This document shows positions 51,733-59,457 of a stretch of 64,000 nucleotides of DNA, one piece after another. Numbering within the stretch: the stretch's first letter is position 1; each line of letters begins with the position of its first letter. A program made the translations under genes and the position numbers. The stretch covers positions 1-64,000 of the forward strand of contig CAYMLO010000024.1 of NCBI GenBank assembly GCA_964390905.1, read 5' to 3'. The DNA comes from JAFGLZ01 sp964390905. GTDB taxonomy: Bacteria > Planctomycetota > Phycisphaerae > UBA1845 > JAFGLZ01. The notes under the pieces are model-generated. The model did no database searches, was not told the DNA's origin, and saw nothing but the letters and a program-made list of their open reading frames with translations.

Positions 51733-52799
51733 CGCCGCGAGATCCGAACGCTCCGATCCGCGTGGCCGTCGTCGGCGTGGGTCACCACGGCAAGCACCAC
51801 GCGCGGGTCTATTCGGAGCTGAAGGGCGTCGAGCTCGTTGGCGTCGTCGATGCGCAGACGGACCGGGCCAGGAAGCTCGCTGCCAAGTACCACTGCCGCG
51901 CGGCGTCGATCGACGAGATCGTCGACGCCGTCGACGCGGCGAGCATCGTCGTCCCGACGATGCATCATCTCAAGGCCGCCAGGCCCTTCATCGAGCGCGG
52001 CAAACCCGTCCTGATCGAGAAGCCCGTTGCGGCGACCACGGCCGAGGCCGAGGCGTTGCAGGACTTGGCGCGCCGCCACGACTGCCCCATAGCCGTCGGG
52101 CACATCGAGCGATTCAATCCGGTCGTGCAGACGATGGGGCGGTTCGACGTCGAGCCAAAGTTCATCGAGACGCATCGGATCAGCCCGTTCACGTTCCGGT
52201 CGGCCGACGTGGGCGTGGTGTTGGACATGATGATCCACGACATCGACATCGTGCTGAGCCTCGTCCGCGACGAGCCGGTTCGGATCGACGCCGTCGGCGT
52301 GGGCGTGCTGGGCAAGTGCGAGGACATCTGCAACGCGCGCGTGACGTTCAGCCGGGGGTGCGTGGTGAACCTGACCGCGTCGCGGCTGGCCCTGAAGACC
52401 GAGCGGAAGATCCGCGTCTTCAGCGAGGAGGCCTACCTGTCGCTGGACTATCAGAAGAAGGTGGGGATCGCGGTCCGCAAGAAGGCGAACCTGGACATCC
52501 TCAAGCTGGCCAGACAGATGGAGGTGGAGGATCTATCGCAGCTGGCGGGCGTCGACTTCACGAAGCTGGTACACGTCGAGCCGCTGGCGCCGGTCGACGA
52601 GTCCGAACCGCTCCGCGCGGAGCTGGACAGCTTCCTGGCATCCGTTCGAGCGGGACGCCCGCCCGCGGTCGGCATCGAGGACGGCGTGGCCGCCCTCCGG
52701 TTGGCGAGTGACATCGTGGCGGCTGCCGAGCAACACGCCTGGGACGGCACGCCGTCAGGTCGCGTCGGCCCCGACGCAGGCCTGATCCGCGAGGAGTAG
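51729..52799 (+). CDS. Gfo/Idh/MocA dehydrogenase, possibly GnnA (UDP-GlcNAc 3-dehydrogenase)
   Basis: A 356-residue oxidoreductase. The Rossmann motif is VAVVGVGHHGKHHARVYSEL, LIEKPVAATTAEAEAL is the EKP signature with catalytic Lys, and GVVLDMMIHDIDIVLSLV contains the conserved HD pair. The start is GTG at 51729, overlapping the lpxA stop by four bases. In Acidithiobacillus and several other bacteria the dehydrogenase GnnA next to lpxA makes the 3-keto sugar that GnnB (a DegT aminotransferase) turns into UDP-GlcNAc3N for amide-linked lipid A. Position and family fit that role here, but no gnnB is adjacent. The two DegT genes of the window are far away. Function therefore inferred. Confidence 0.8.
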   Translation: MTPRDPNAPIRVAVVGVGHHGKHHARVYSELKGVELVGVVDAQTDRARKLAAKYHCRAASIDEIVDAVDAASIVVPTMHHLKAARPFIERGKPVLIEKPVAATTAEAEALQDLARRHDCPIAVGHIERFNPVVQTMGRFDVEPKFIETHRISPFTFRSADVGVVLDMMIHDIDIVLSLVRDEPVRIDAVGVGVLGKCEDICNARVTFSRGCVVNLTASRLALKTERKIRVFSEEAYLSLDYQKKVGIAVRKKANLDILKLARQMEVEDLSQLAGVDFTKLVHVEPLAPVDESEPLRAELDSFLASVRAGRPPAVGIEDGVAALRLASDIVAAAEQHAWDGTPSGRVGPDAGLIREE

Positions 52800-52820
52800 C
52801 CGCTTACAGGAGCCCGCGCC

Positions 52821-53558
52821 ATGCGGATCATCGACGCTCACGTTCACCTCGGCGACCAACCGCACAAGGCCTACACGCTCGATGCGCTGCAGGCCGACCT
52901 CCGCGAGGCCGGCGCGTCGGGGGCCGTCGTCTTCGCGTTTCCCGAGGATATGTACCGCGTCACCGACAGCCCCGCGTCGCGCACGGCGGCCAACGACCAT
53001 GTGCTGCAGGCGGCCCGGCGGGATCCGAACCTGTATCCGTTCTACTTCGTCTGGAACGACTATCTCTTGCCGGACACCTTCGACGAGTTCGTGGGGATCA
53101 AGTGGCACCGGCACGCCGACGAACCGCGCTACGACTACGACGCGCCCGGCTGCCACGCCATCCTGAAGCGGATCCGCGCTCGGAAGATGCCCGTGACGCT
53201 CGAGGAGGAATTTGACGAGACGGTCCGCTTCGTTGAGCGGAATCCGGGCCTGCCGGTCATCATCCCCCACTGTGGTGGCCTCAATGGCGGCACGGACCGG
53301 ATGAGCGTCTTCTTCGACAACCCGGACGTCTACTTCGACACCGCCGTTGCGCCCCTCGACGCGCTGCAATGGATCGTCCAGAACGTGCCTGCCGAGCGGA
53401 TCATCTTCGGGTCCGACGTCTCCGGGACGAGCATGCCGTTCTTCAACTTCCCAACCGTCGAGCTGGCCAAGGTTCGGCAATTGGGGCTCGGGGATCGCGA
53501 GATGGCGTTGATCCTGGCGGGCAATATCGACCGGCTGGTCGCGGGCGTGGAGCGATGA
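52821..53558 (+). CDS. Amidohydrolase-family TIM-barrel hydrolase
   Basis: A 245-residue protein of the amidohydrolase-2 type. MRIIDAHVHLGDQPH has the H-x-H motif, VIIPHCGGLNGGTDRM carries a later metal His, and IIFGSDVSGTSMPF gives the Asp on the last strand. KWHRHADEPRYDY is in the position of the third His. The gene begins 21 bases after the GnnA-like gene and ends the plus-strand series that starts with the LPS genes. The protein shows similarity to the one encoded at 31524 only in overall plan. Substrate unknown; it could clear or remodel a sugar derivative. Confidence 0.78.
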   Translation: MRIIDAHVHLGDQPHKAYTLDALQADLREAGASGAVVFAFPEDMYRVTDSPASRTAANDHVLQAARRDPNLYPFYFVWNDYLLPDTFDEFVGIKWHRHADEPRYDYDAPGCHAILKRIRARKMPVTLEEEFDETVRFVERNPGLPVIIPHCGGLNGGTDRMSVFFDNPDVYFDTAVAPLDALQWIVQNVPAERIIFGSDVSGTSMPFFNFPTVELAKVRQLGLGDREMALILAGNIDRLVAGVER

Positions 53559-53579
53559 GGCCAGCCCGCCAGATGTGAG

Positions 53580-55217
53580 TCAGTCGTCTTCCGGATAATC
53601 CTGGGGGGAGGAGAGACCGTCGGGCAAGGGCGCTTCTTTCTTCTCAGGTGGCTCGGCTTGCGGAGCCACGGGCGCCGGTGTCCGCCGGATCTTGTTGCGC
53701 AGCGCCGTCAGCTTCTCGATGACCAGGCGACGGTCCCAGTCGTCAAACAACACGAACCACCACCCCGGCAACAGCAGGAGGACCCCGCCCAGCAGCGCCC
53801 CCGTCAACGTGATCCAGCCGTAGTCAAGGGGGACGAACCGGAGCGCCACCCAGACCACGGTGGCGGGCACGGAGGCGAGAACCGGGCGAACCAGAACGAT
53901 CGTGTAGTACTGGCGAAGCGAAGCATTCACCTGCCGACACACGTAGGCGGGGATCGCCAGTCCCCAGGCGATGGTGAGCGCCGTCGCCGCGACGGCAGCG
54001 ACTCCCACCAGATGCCAGTCCGTATGGGCCAGGATGAGTCCCTGGACACCTGCCATGAGGATGACGCCCAGCAGCGCCATCAGCGCGGGCACCTTCTGCT
54101 TCGCCATACCCACGAGGATGTAGAACGAACTGGTCTGTATGAAGTAGAGGGCCCGCCCCGCCGCGAGCACGGTCAGAATGACAGCCGAGTAGGCGAAACC
54201 CTCGCCCACCCACAGATACAGCAGCAAGGGCGACAGGATCCCCATGCCCGCGCAACCGGCTACAGAAACCCCGCCCGCGTACTTGCTGCTCCGCAACAAG
54301 AGCTCACGCAGCTCCTCCCGTCGATCAGTGGCAGTCAGTTTGCTCGCGGTCGGCATCAAGACCGTCATGATCTCGACGACGAGCATGTTGACGAGCATGA
54401 AGGCCCTGCACGGGACGGCATAGTCGGTGACGTCCTCGGTCGAGAGGTAGTAGCCGATGATGAGGATGGGCAAGTAGTCCACGAACGTTTGCGCCCAATA
54501 CCAAGTGATCGTGCCCACTCCGAACTTGATCATGGGCCAGACCAATCGTAAACGCGCCAGCTGCATGCTGATCTTCAAGGAGGGCGTGTATCGAACGGCC
54601 AGGACCCGCTGGGCTAGCATCGGAAGGAGGTTCGTCAGCACCATGACGGTGGTGACACACACCAACCCTGCCTTACTGTCGCACAGGGGCAGGGCGATAG
54701 CCAGAACGGCCAGCCGGACGACGCGGAAGGACGTCGTGGAGATGCTGATCAAGTCGAAACGCTCGATGGCCCGAAGCACGGCGCCGACGGGCCCTATGCA
54801 CATCACCAGACCCTCGATCGTCCCGAAGATAACGACGCACACGCGCGCAACAGGAACCAGCGCCGGGTCCTTGACGAACCATTCAATGCAGAAGAAAGCC
54901 ACCAGCAGTATCAAGCCGACGAAGAGCACCGAGGCGACTCGGAAATAGGCGACGGCCGTGTTGACCACGGCGTTCAGTTCGTCGTGCTCTCCCCTGGCCA
55001 GATGGGCGGCGGAGTAACGGCTTACGGCGGAGGTCATGCCCATGTGAAGGAGCGGGGTGTTGCGCGCCAGGCCGGCAACCAGCGTGTAAATGCCGTAGAG
55101 GCTCTTGCCGATGTAGGCAATGCAGAGCGGCACCACCACGAGGCTGATGGCCATGTTGGCCACGCCGCCAGCCACGTTGAAGATGGCGTTCAGGATGAGT
55201 CGAGTGCTCTGACGCAT
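53580..55217 (-). CDS. Polysaccharide/lipid-linked oligosaccharide flippase (Wzx-like, MOP superfamily)
   Basis: A 545-residue integral membrane protein with about 12-14 helices. The opening LNAIFNVAGGVANMAISLVV followed by PLCIAYIGKSLYGIYTLVAG is characteristic of O-antigen and capsule flippases. MGMTSAVSRYSAAHLARG is in the first cytoplasmic loop region. The C-terminal tail of about 50 residues is charged and Pro-rich and probably cytoplasmic. It should move lipid-linked sugar repeats across the inner membrane. I used the ATG at 55217 because it begins directly before the first helix; the frame is open to 55244. It is convergent to the amidohydrolase gene and precedes, on the other strand, two glycan-related genes. 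Confidence 0.8.
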   Translation of the reverse strand: MRQSTRLILNAIFNVAGGVANMAISLVVVPLCIAYIGKSLYGIYTLVAGLARNTPLLHMGMTSAVSRYSAAHLARGEHDELNAVVNTAVAYFRVASVLFVGLILLVAFFCIEWFVKDPALVPVARVCVVIFGTIEGLVMCIGPVGAVLRAIERFDLISISTTSFRVVRLAVLAIALPLCDSKAGLVCVTTVMVLTNLLPMLAQRVLAVRYTPSLKISMQLARLRLVWPMIKFGVGTITWYWAQTFVDYLPILIIGYYLSTEDVTDYAVPCRAFMLVNMLVVEIMTVLMPTASKLTATDRREELRELLLRSSKYAGGVSVAGCAGMGILSPLLLYLWVGEGFAYSAVILTVLAAGRALYFIQTSSFYILVGMAKQKVPALMALLGVILMAGVQGLILAHTDWHLVGVAAVAATALTIAWGLAIPAYVCRQVNASLRQYYTIVLVRPVLASVPATVVWVALRFVPLDYGWITLTGALLGGVLLLLPGWWFVLFDDWDRRLVIEKLTALRNKIRRTPAPVAPQAEPPEKKEAPLPDGLSSPQDYPEDD

Positions 55218-55244
55218 GATCCGCACATTACCCCTGGCGGACAA

Positions 55245-55577
55245 TGGCGCGCTGGCAACAGGTGATTGCTAGGAACGCGAGTTCCCGCAGGTTCGGCGCC
55301 TGCGCGGGTCGATTCCACATGCCCCACAGGATGTTGGCCGGGAAACTGACTCAACACGCCTGGGGCATGCTAGCAAAGGAGGCAGGTGCGGGCAATTGGC
55401 CCGCCGACGGGCTGCCCAGATTCGTCAATCGGTGGCGGGTGCCCTTGCGTTCTGCGGAGCGGGCTGCGATGATTGCTTCCGTGGACCCTGTGGCTGAGCG
55501 GCCGGCCACCACGGCATTCTCTCATGCCCGGTCGTCCCGAATCATCGGCGGATCATACCGTTGCGCTATGTGAGCGA
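55245..55577. other. Divergent intergenic region, no gene recognised
   Basis: About 330 bases between the flippase gene and the formyltransferase/GINT1 gene. I see no supported coding frame, RNA or strong repeat. Promoters in both directions should lie here but none stands out. Confidence 0.4.
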
Positions 55578-57254
55578 ATGGCCCCAGGCAACCCGAGCGA
55601 ATCCAGACTGAGAATCGGAGTGATGCTCGATTCGCTTCGCGTCCCGAGCTGGGTCCACAAGGTCCTCTCCGACATCCTCGTCGGCGGGTTCCTGGAGCTT
55701 GCGGCCATCCTGCTGATCGATCGACCCCGGGTTCGGTCCCGTTTGCCCATCAGGTGGGCACAGTCCGTGCGGACGGTTCTCTTTCGGGGCTACGAGAAGA
55801 TCGATCGTGCCCTGTTCCGTGCAGCGAATGATGCCTTCGCGTGCGTCGACGCGTCTCGCCTCCTTGCCGACACGAGAACGCTCCAGCTGGCCCCCACAGA
55901 AGACGTCCCGTACCGAACCTTCGCCGACGAGGACGTCGCCCGCGTGCGGCTTGAGCGGCTGGACGTCATCTTGAAGTCCTGCGCCGGCGTCTTGAGCGGA
56001 TCGATTCTGGGCGCTGCCCGATACGGTGTCTGGTCTCTCCGCCATGGCCAAACGATGGACGCGGGACAGGGCGCGTCGCTGTTGTGGGAGATTCACGAAC
56101 GACGTCCCGTCTCGACCAGCGTTCTGGAGATCCTCGCGGACCCGCCCGATGCGGGGCGGGTCATCTACCGCTCCTTCGGGGCCACGGACTTCTCATCGCT
56201 CTACAGGAACGCCAACAAGAAGGCCTGGAAGGCCAGCGACTTCCCGACGCGCTGCTTACGCGACTTGTGGGAGCGGGGCGCGGACGCCCTGGCGTCCGCT
56301 GAGGTCCGTTTGGGCCCAAGGGCACAGGGCCCAACGGTCCGCAAGCCCCCAGGCAACTGGACGATGGTGCGGTTCCTTGCCACTCTGGCCTGTCGTTTCA
56401 TCTACAACCGGTACGAAACACATCTGCTCAGCTACAAGTGGTTCCTGGCGGCCCGGGCGCGTCGCGAGTTCTCGGGGGATGCGTTCGACGCCTCGGGATT
56501 CGAGGTGATCCGCGCCCCTAGGGGGAGGTTCTGGGCGGACCCGTTCTTGCTCGAGGATGGCTCCGCCACGCACGTCTTCTTCGAGGACGTGGGATACGCG
56601 GACAAGAAGGGCGTGATCTCGCATCTGAGGATCGACGCCGACGGGACACGGAGTCCCCAGACGGTGGTGCTCGAACGGGAGTACCATCTGTCTTACCCCT
56701 TCGTGTTCAGGTGGCAGGATCAGGTCTTCATGATCCCCGAGACGGCGAAGAACCGGACCATCGAGTTGTACCGAGCAACGGCATTCCCGCTGCGATGGGA
56801 GCTTGAGCGCGTCCTGTTCGAGGACGTCTACGCCGTGGACGCCACGCTCCTGGAGCACGCGGGAAGGTTCTGGCTTTTCGTTAACATGAGCCCATCGGGA
56901 GGGGCGGTCGACGACGAGCTGTTCCTGTTCTTTGCGGACTCGCCCCTGGGGCCATGGCAACCGCATCCGATGAACCCGATCGTCTCCGACGTTCGCAGCG
57001 CCCGACCCGCGGGTCGGCCTTTCATGCACGGTCAGGAAATCGTTCGACCAAGTCAGGATGGTTCCGGGCGGTACGGCAACGCGATCTTGCTCAACAGGAT
57101 CGAGACGTTGTCAGAGACGGCGTACCGGGAAACTTGCCTGGCCCGGATCGAACCCGACTGGCATCCCCGCTGTGTCGGCACCCACACGATCAACCGCGGC
57201 GAGGACCATGAGGTCATCGACGGCTATGAATACGTCTGGAGATGGAGCCGCTAG
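55578..57254 (+). CDS. Formyltransferase-like domain fused to GINT1-type glycosylhydrolase-like domain
   Basis: A 558-residue two-domain protein. Residues about 10-230 look like a formyltransferase fold: RIGVMLDSLRVPSWVHKVL at the start, LDVILKSCAGVLSGSILGAARYG in the centre, and SLRHGQTMDAGQGASLLWEI, which resembles the loop after the catalytic His in methionyl-tRNA formyltransferase-like proteins. Residues about 300-555 match the five-bladed N-terminal domain of glucosamine inositolphosphorylceramide transferase 1: GRFWADPFLLEDGSATHVFF, PFVFRWQDQVFMIPE, VYAVDATLLEHAGRFWLF and YRETCLARIEPDWHPR. This combination is found in bacterial polysaccharide clusters. Neighbours (flippase, TMTC-like transferase) fit surface glycan synthesis. 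The ATG at 55578 was chosen by the domain start. Confidence 0.7.
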   Translation: MAPGNPSESRLRIGVMLDSLRVPSWVHKVLSDILVGGFLELAAILLIDRPRVRSRLPIRWAQSVRTVLFRGYEKIDRALFRAANDAFACVDASRLLADTRTLQLAPTEDVPYRTFADEDVARVRLERLDVILKSCAGVLSGSILGAARYGVWSLRHGQTMDAGQGASLLWEIHERRPVSTSVLEILADPPDAGRVIYRSFGATDFSSLYRNANKKAWKASDFPTRCLRDLWERGADALASAEVRLGPRAQGPTVRKPPGNWTMVRFLATLACRFIYNRYETHLLSYKWFLAARARREFSGDAFDASGFEVIRAPRGRFWADPFLLEDGSATHVFFEDVGYADKKGVISHLRIDADGTRSPQTVVLEREYHLSYPFVFRWQDQVFMIPETAKNRTIELYRATAFPLRWELERVLFEDVYAVDATLLEHAGRFWLFVNMSPSGGAVDDELFLFFADSPLGPWQPHPMNPIVSDVRSARPAGRPFMHGQEIVRPSQDGSGRYGNAILLNRIETLSETAYRETCLARIEPDWHPRCVGTHTINRGEDHEVIDGYEYVWRWSR

Positions 57255-57255
57255 C

Positions 57256-59376
57256 ATGAAAAAAAGGGGACATTCTACTTTTCTGGGAAAAGTAGAATGT
57301 CCCCTTTTCTGTTCCCTCTGCGCCGTCGTCGTGTTGATCGTCTATCTGCCCTGCCTGGATGCGGAATTCGTTGATTGGGATGATGACAAGAACTTCGTTG
57401 GCAACCGGCACTACAAGGGCCTGGGGCCGAGCCAGCTGCTGTGGATGCTCACGACCACGCACATGGGTCCCTATCAGCCGCTGAGTTGGCTGACCCTGGG
57501 CGTTGACTACACGCTGTGGGGAATGAACCCGCGCGGCTATCACCTGACCAACGTCCTGCTGCATGCGTGCGGTGCGGCGGCGATGTGCCTGGCCACTGCG
57601 TCAGTTCTGTCGATTCGTCGTGCCCGGCAGCGCGGTGACAACAGCGTGAGCCTGGCGACAGAGACGATGGCTTGGCCTGGCGCGTCGACGGGCGTCCTTC
57701 TGGCGGGTGTGGTCGCGTCGCTCGCTTGGGCCCTGCACCCCCAGCACGTCGAGTCGGTGGCCTGGGTGACCGAACGGCGAGACGTCCTGTCGGGGCTGTT
57801 CTACCTGCTGTGTGTCTGGTCGTATCTGCAGGCCCATCGGGGTGGGGTGGGCGACGTGACCAAGCGGCGGTGGGAACGGGCCGCCGTCGCGTGTTGTGCG
57901 CTCGCGCTGCTGAGCAAGGCCAGCGCGGTGAGTCTCCCGGTTCTGCTCGTGGTGCTGGACGTCTACCCCTTGGGTCGACTGAGTGGTCGGCCCTGGCGTT
58001 GGCTTCGGGAACCCAACCGTCACGTCTTGCAGGAGAAGTTCAACTACGTGCTGTTCAGTGTACTGGCGGCGGCGGTGGGCTTCATTGGCCAGATGCAGGC
58101 AGACGCCGTGCGGTCGTTCGATCAGGTCGGTCCGATCGAACGTCTGGCCATCGCCGCCCACAGCTTCCTCTTCTACCTCAGCAAGACGATTTGGCCGGCG
58201 GAGTTGGCGCCGCTGTACCCGCGCCCCAACGCCATCCGCCTGACCGATCCGAAATTCCTGTATCCCGTCATCAGCGTTCTCGCCATCAGCGGCGTTCTGT
58301 TGCTGCTGCGGCGCCGGTGGCCGGCTGGATTGGCGATCTGGGCGTGCTACGTCGCTGCCCTGTTGCCCGTTTGCGGACTGATCACGATCGGGGACGAGCT
58401 GGTGGCCGATCGATACGCCTATCTGCCTACGCTGGCGTTGTTCGTCTTGCTGGGGGGTATGTTCTTGTGGCTGTGGGACACGCGGCTGGGAGGCGTGCGG
58501 GGGGTTGGCCGACGTCTGCTGGCCGTCGGAGCCGCGGCAGCGGTCGTGGTCGCCTGCGGATGGCAGGCAAGACGGATCATGCCCATCTGGCATGACAGCC
58601 TGGCATTGTGGACGCACGCGGCCGAGCGTCGTCCTGAATCATACAAGGCCTGGAATAACCTCGCCGGGCCGCTGACCAAGGACAAGCGATACGCCGAGGC
58701 CGAACGCGCCTGCCGAAAGGCCCTGAACCTGCGGCCCGACTATGCCACGGCCCACTACAACCTGGGCGTGGCCTTGACGCGTCAGGGGCGCCAGGCCGAG
58801 GCGGCCGAGGCGTTCAGGCGGGCGATCCAGATCCAACCCACCCACGCCCAGGCCCACGCCAACCTGGGCACCGTGCTGATCTGGCTGGGTCAACCCGAGG
58901 AGGCCATCAAGGAACTCAACGAGGCGCTGAGATTGGGCTATGAGCGGCGTTCGAGCGTCCACACCCAACTGGGTGAGGCCTACCTGAAGCTAGGACAGCC
59001 CGAAAAGGCTGTCCAGTACTACAAGATGGCCATCCTTACCCCCCGGCACATGGGGCCGCTGGCGGGGATTGCGGATGCCTACCTGAGGCTGGGCCAGATC
59101 AAGAAGGCGGAAGAGGCCGCTCTGCTGGCCTTCCGGGCCAGACCCGACCGGCCGCAGGGCCGCTATGCCCTGGCCCAGGTGCGATCGTGCCAGCGGCGGT
59201 TCGGGGAGGCGTTCAGCCAGTTGCACCGGGTGCTGCCCAAGCACCCGTTCTTCCGTCAGCGCGCGCTGGAGGACCCGCATCTGCGCAATCTCCGGCTGGA
59301 TCCGCGCTTCGACGAGCTGATGCGTTCGCTGCCGACCACGTTGCCGGCGACGAGCGGGCCTGCTCAAGGGCGGTAG
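57256..59376 (+). CDS. TMTC-like membrane glycosyltransferase with C-terminal TPR repeats
   Basis: A 706-residue protein. The first 18 codons come from a perfect palindrome (see the repeat entry). Then a helix and DAEFVDWDDDKNFVGN give the Asp-rich loop of GT-C enzymes, followed by MGPYQPLSWLTLGVDYTLWG, LHPQHVESVAWVTERRDVLS and LYPRPNAIRL, all hallmarks of TMTC/PMT-like bacterial proteins that use polyprenyl-phosphate sugars on the outer side of the membrane. About ten to eleven helices reach residue 490. From about residue 515 there are six TPR-like repeats (KAWNNLAGPLTKDKRYAEAE, ATAHYNLGVALTRQGRQAEA, AQAHANLGTVLIWLGQPEEA) that should lie in the periplasm. The gene begins two bases after the preceding stop, so it is co-transcribed. 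Start codon choice depends on the palindrome being translated. Confidence 0.82.
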   Translation: MKKRGHSTFLGKVECPLFCSLCAVVVLIVYLPCLDAEFVDWDDDKNFVGNRHYKGLGPSQLLWMLTTTHMGPYQPLSWLTLGVDYTLWGMNPRGYHLTNVLLHACGAAAMCLATASVLSIRRARQRGDNSVSLATETMAWPGASTGVLLAGVVASLAWALHPQHVESVAWVTERRDVLSGLFYLLCVWSYLQAHRGGVGDVTKRRWERAAVACCALALLSKASAVSLPVLLVVLDVYPLGRLSGRPWRWLREPNRHVLQEKFNYVLFSVLAAAVGFIGQMQADAVRSFDQVGPIERLAIAAHSFLFYLSKTIWPAELAPLYPRPNAIRLTDPKFLYPVISVLAISGVLLLLRRRWPAGLAIWACYVAALLPVCGLITIGDELVADRYAYLPTLALFVLLGGMFLWLWDTRLGGVRGVGRRLLAVGAAAAVVVACGWQARRIMPIWHDSLALWTHAAERRPESYKAWNNLAGPLTKDKRYAEAERACRKALNLRPDYATAHYNLGVALTRQGRQAEAAEAFRRAIQIQPTHAQAHANLGTVLIWLGQPEEAIKELNEALRLGYERRSSVHTQLGEAYLKLGQPEKAVQYYKMAILTPRHMGPLAGIADAYLRLGQIKKAEEAALLAFRARPDRPQGRYALAQVRSCQRRFGEAFSQLHRVLPKHPFFRQRALEDPHLRNLRLDPRFDELMRSLPTTLPATSGPAQGR
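57262..57308 (+). repeat. Perfect 22-bp inverted repeat (REP-like element) at the start of a gene
   Basis: AAAAGGGGACATTCTACTTT plus TC (57262-57283) is followed by the three-base loop TGG and then the exact reverse complement at 57287-57308. The 47-base element is AT-rich compared with its surroundings and has the look of a mobile REP/MITE-type palindrome. It starts six bases after the ATG at 57256 and is in frame, adding residues KRGHSTFLGKVECPLF to the protein. Confidence 0.85.
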
Positions 59377-59457
59377 CTGATGCCGGGCTCGGGGGCTTGT
59401 CTGTCCTGCGCAGGTCGATACCCTAGGCGCCCGAAGCGAATGCGAAGGAGCCAGGCG

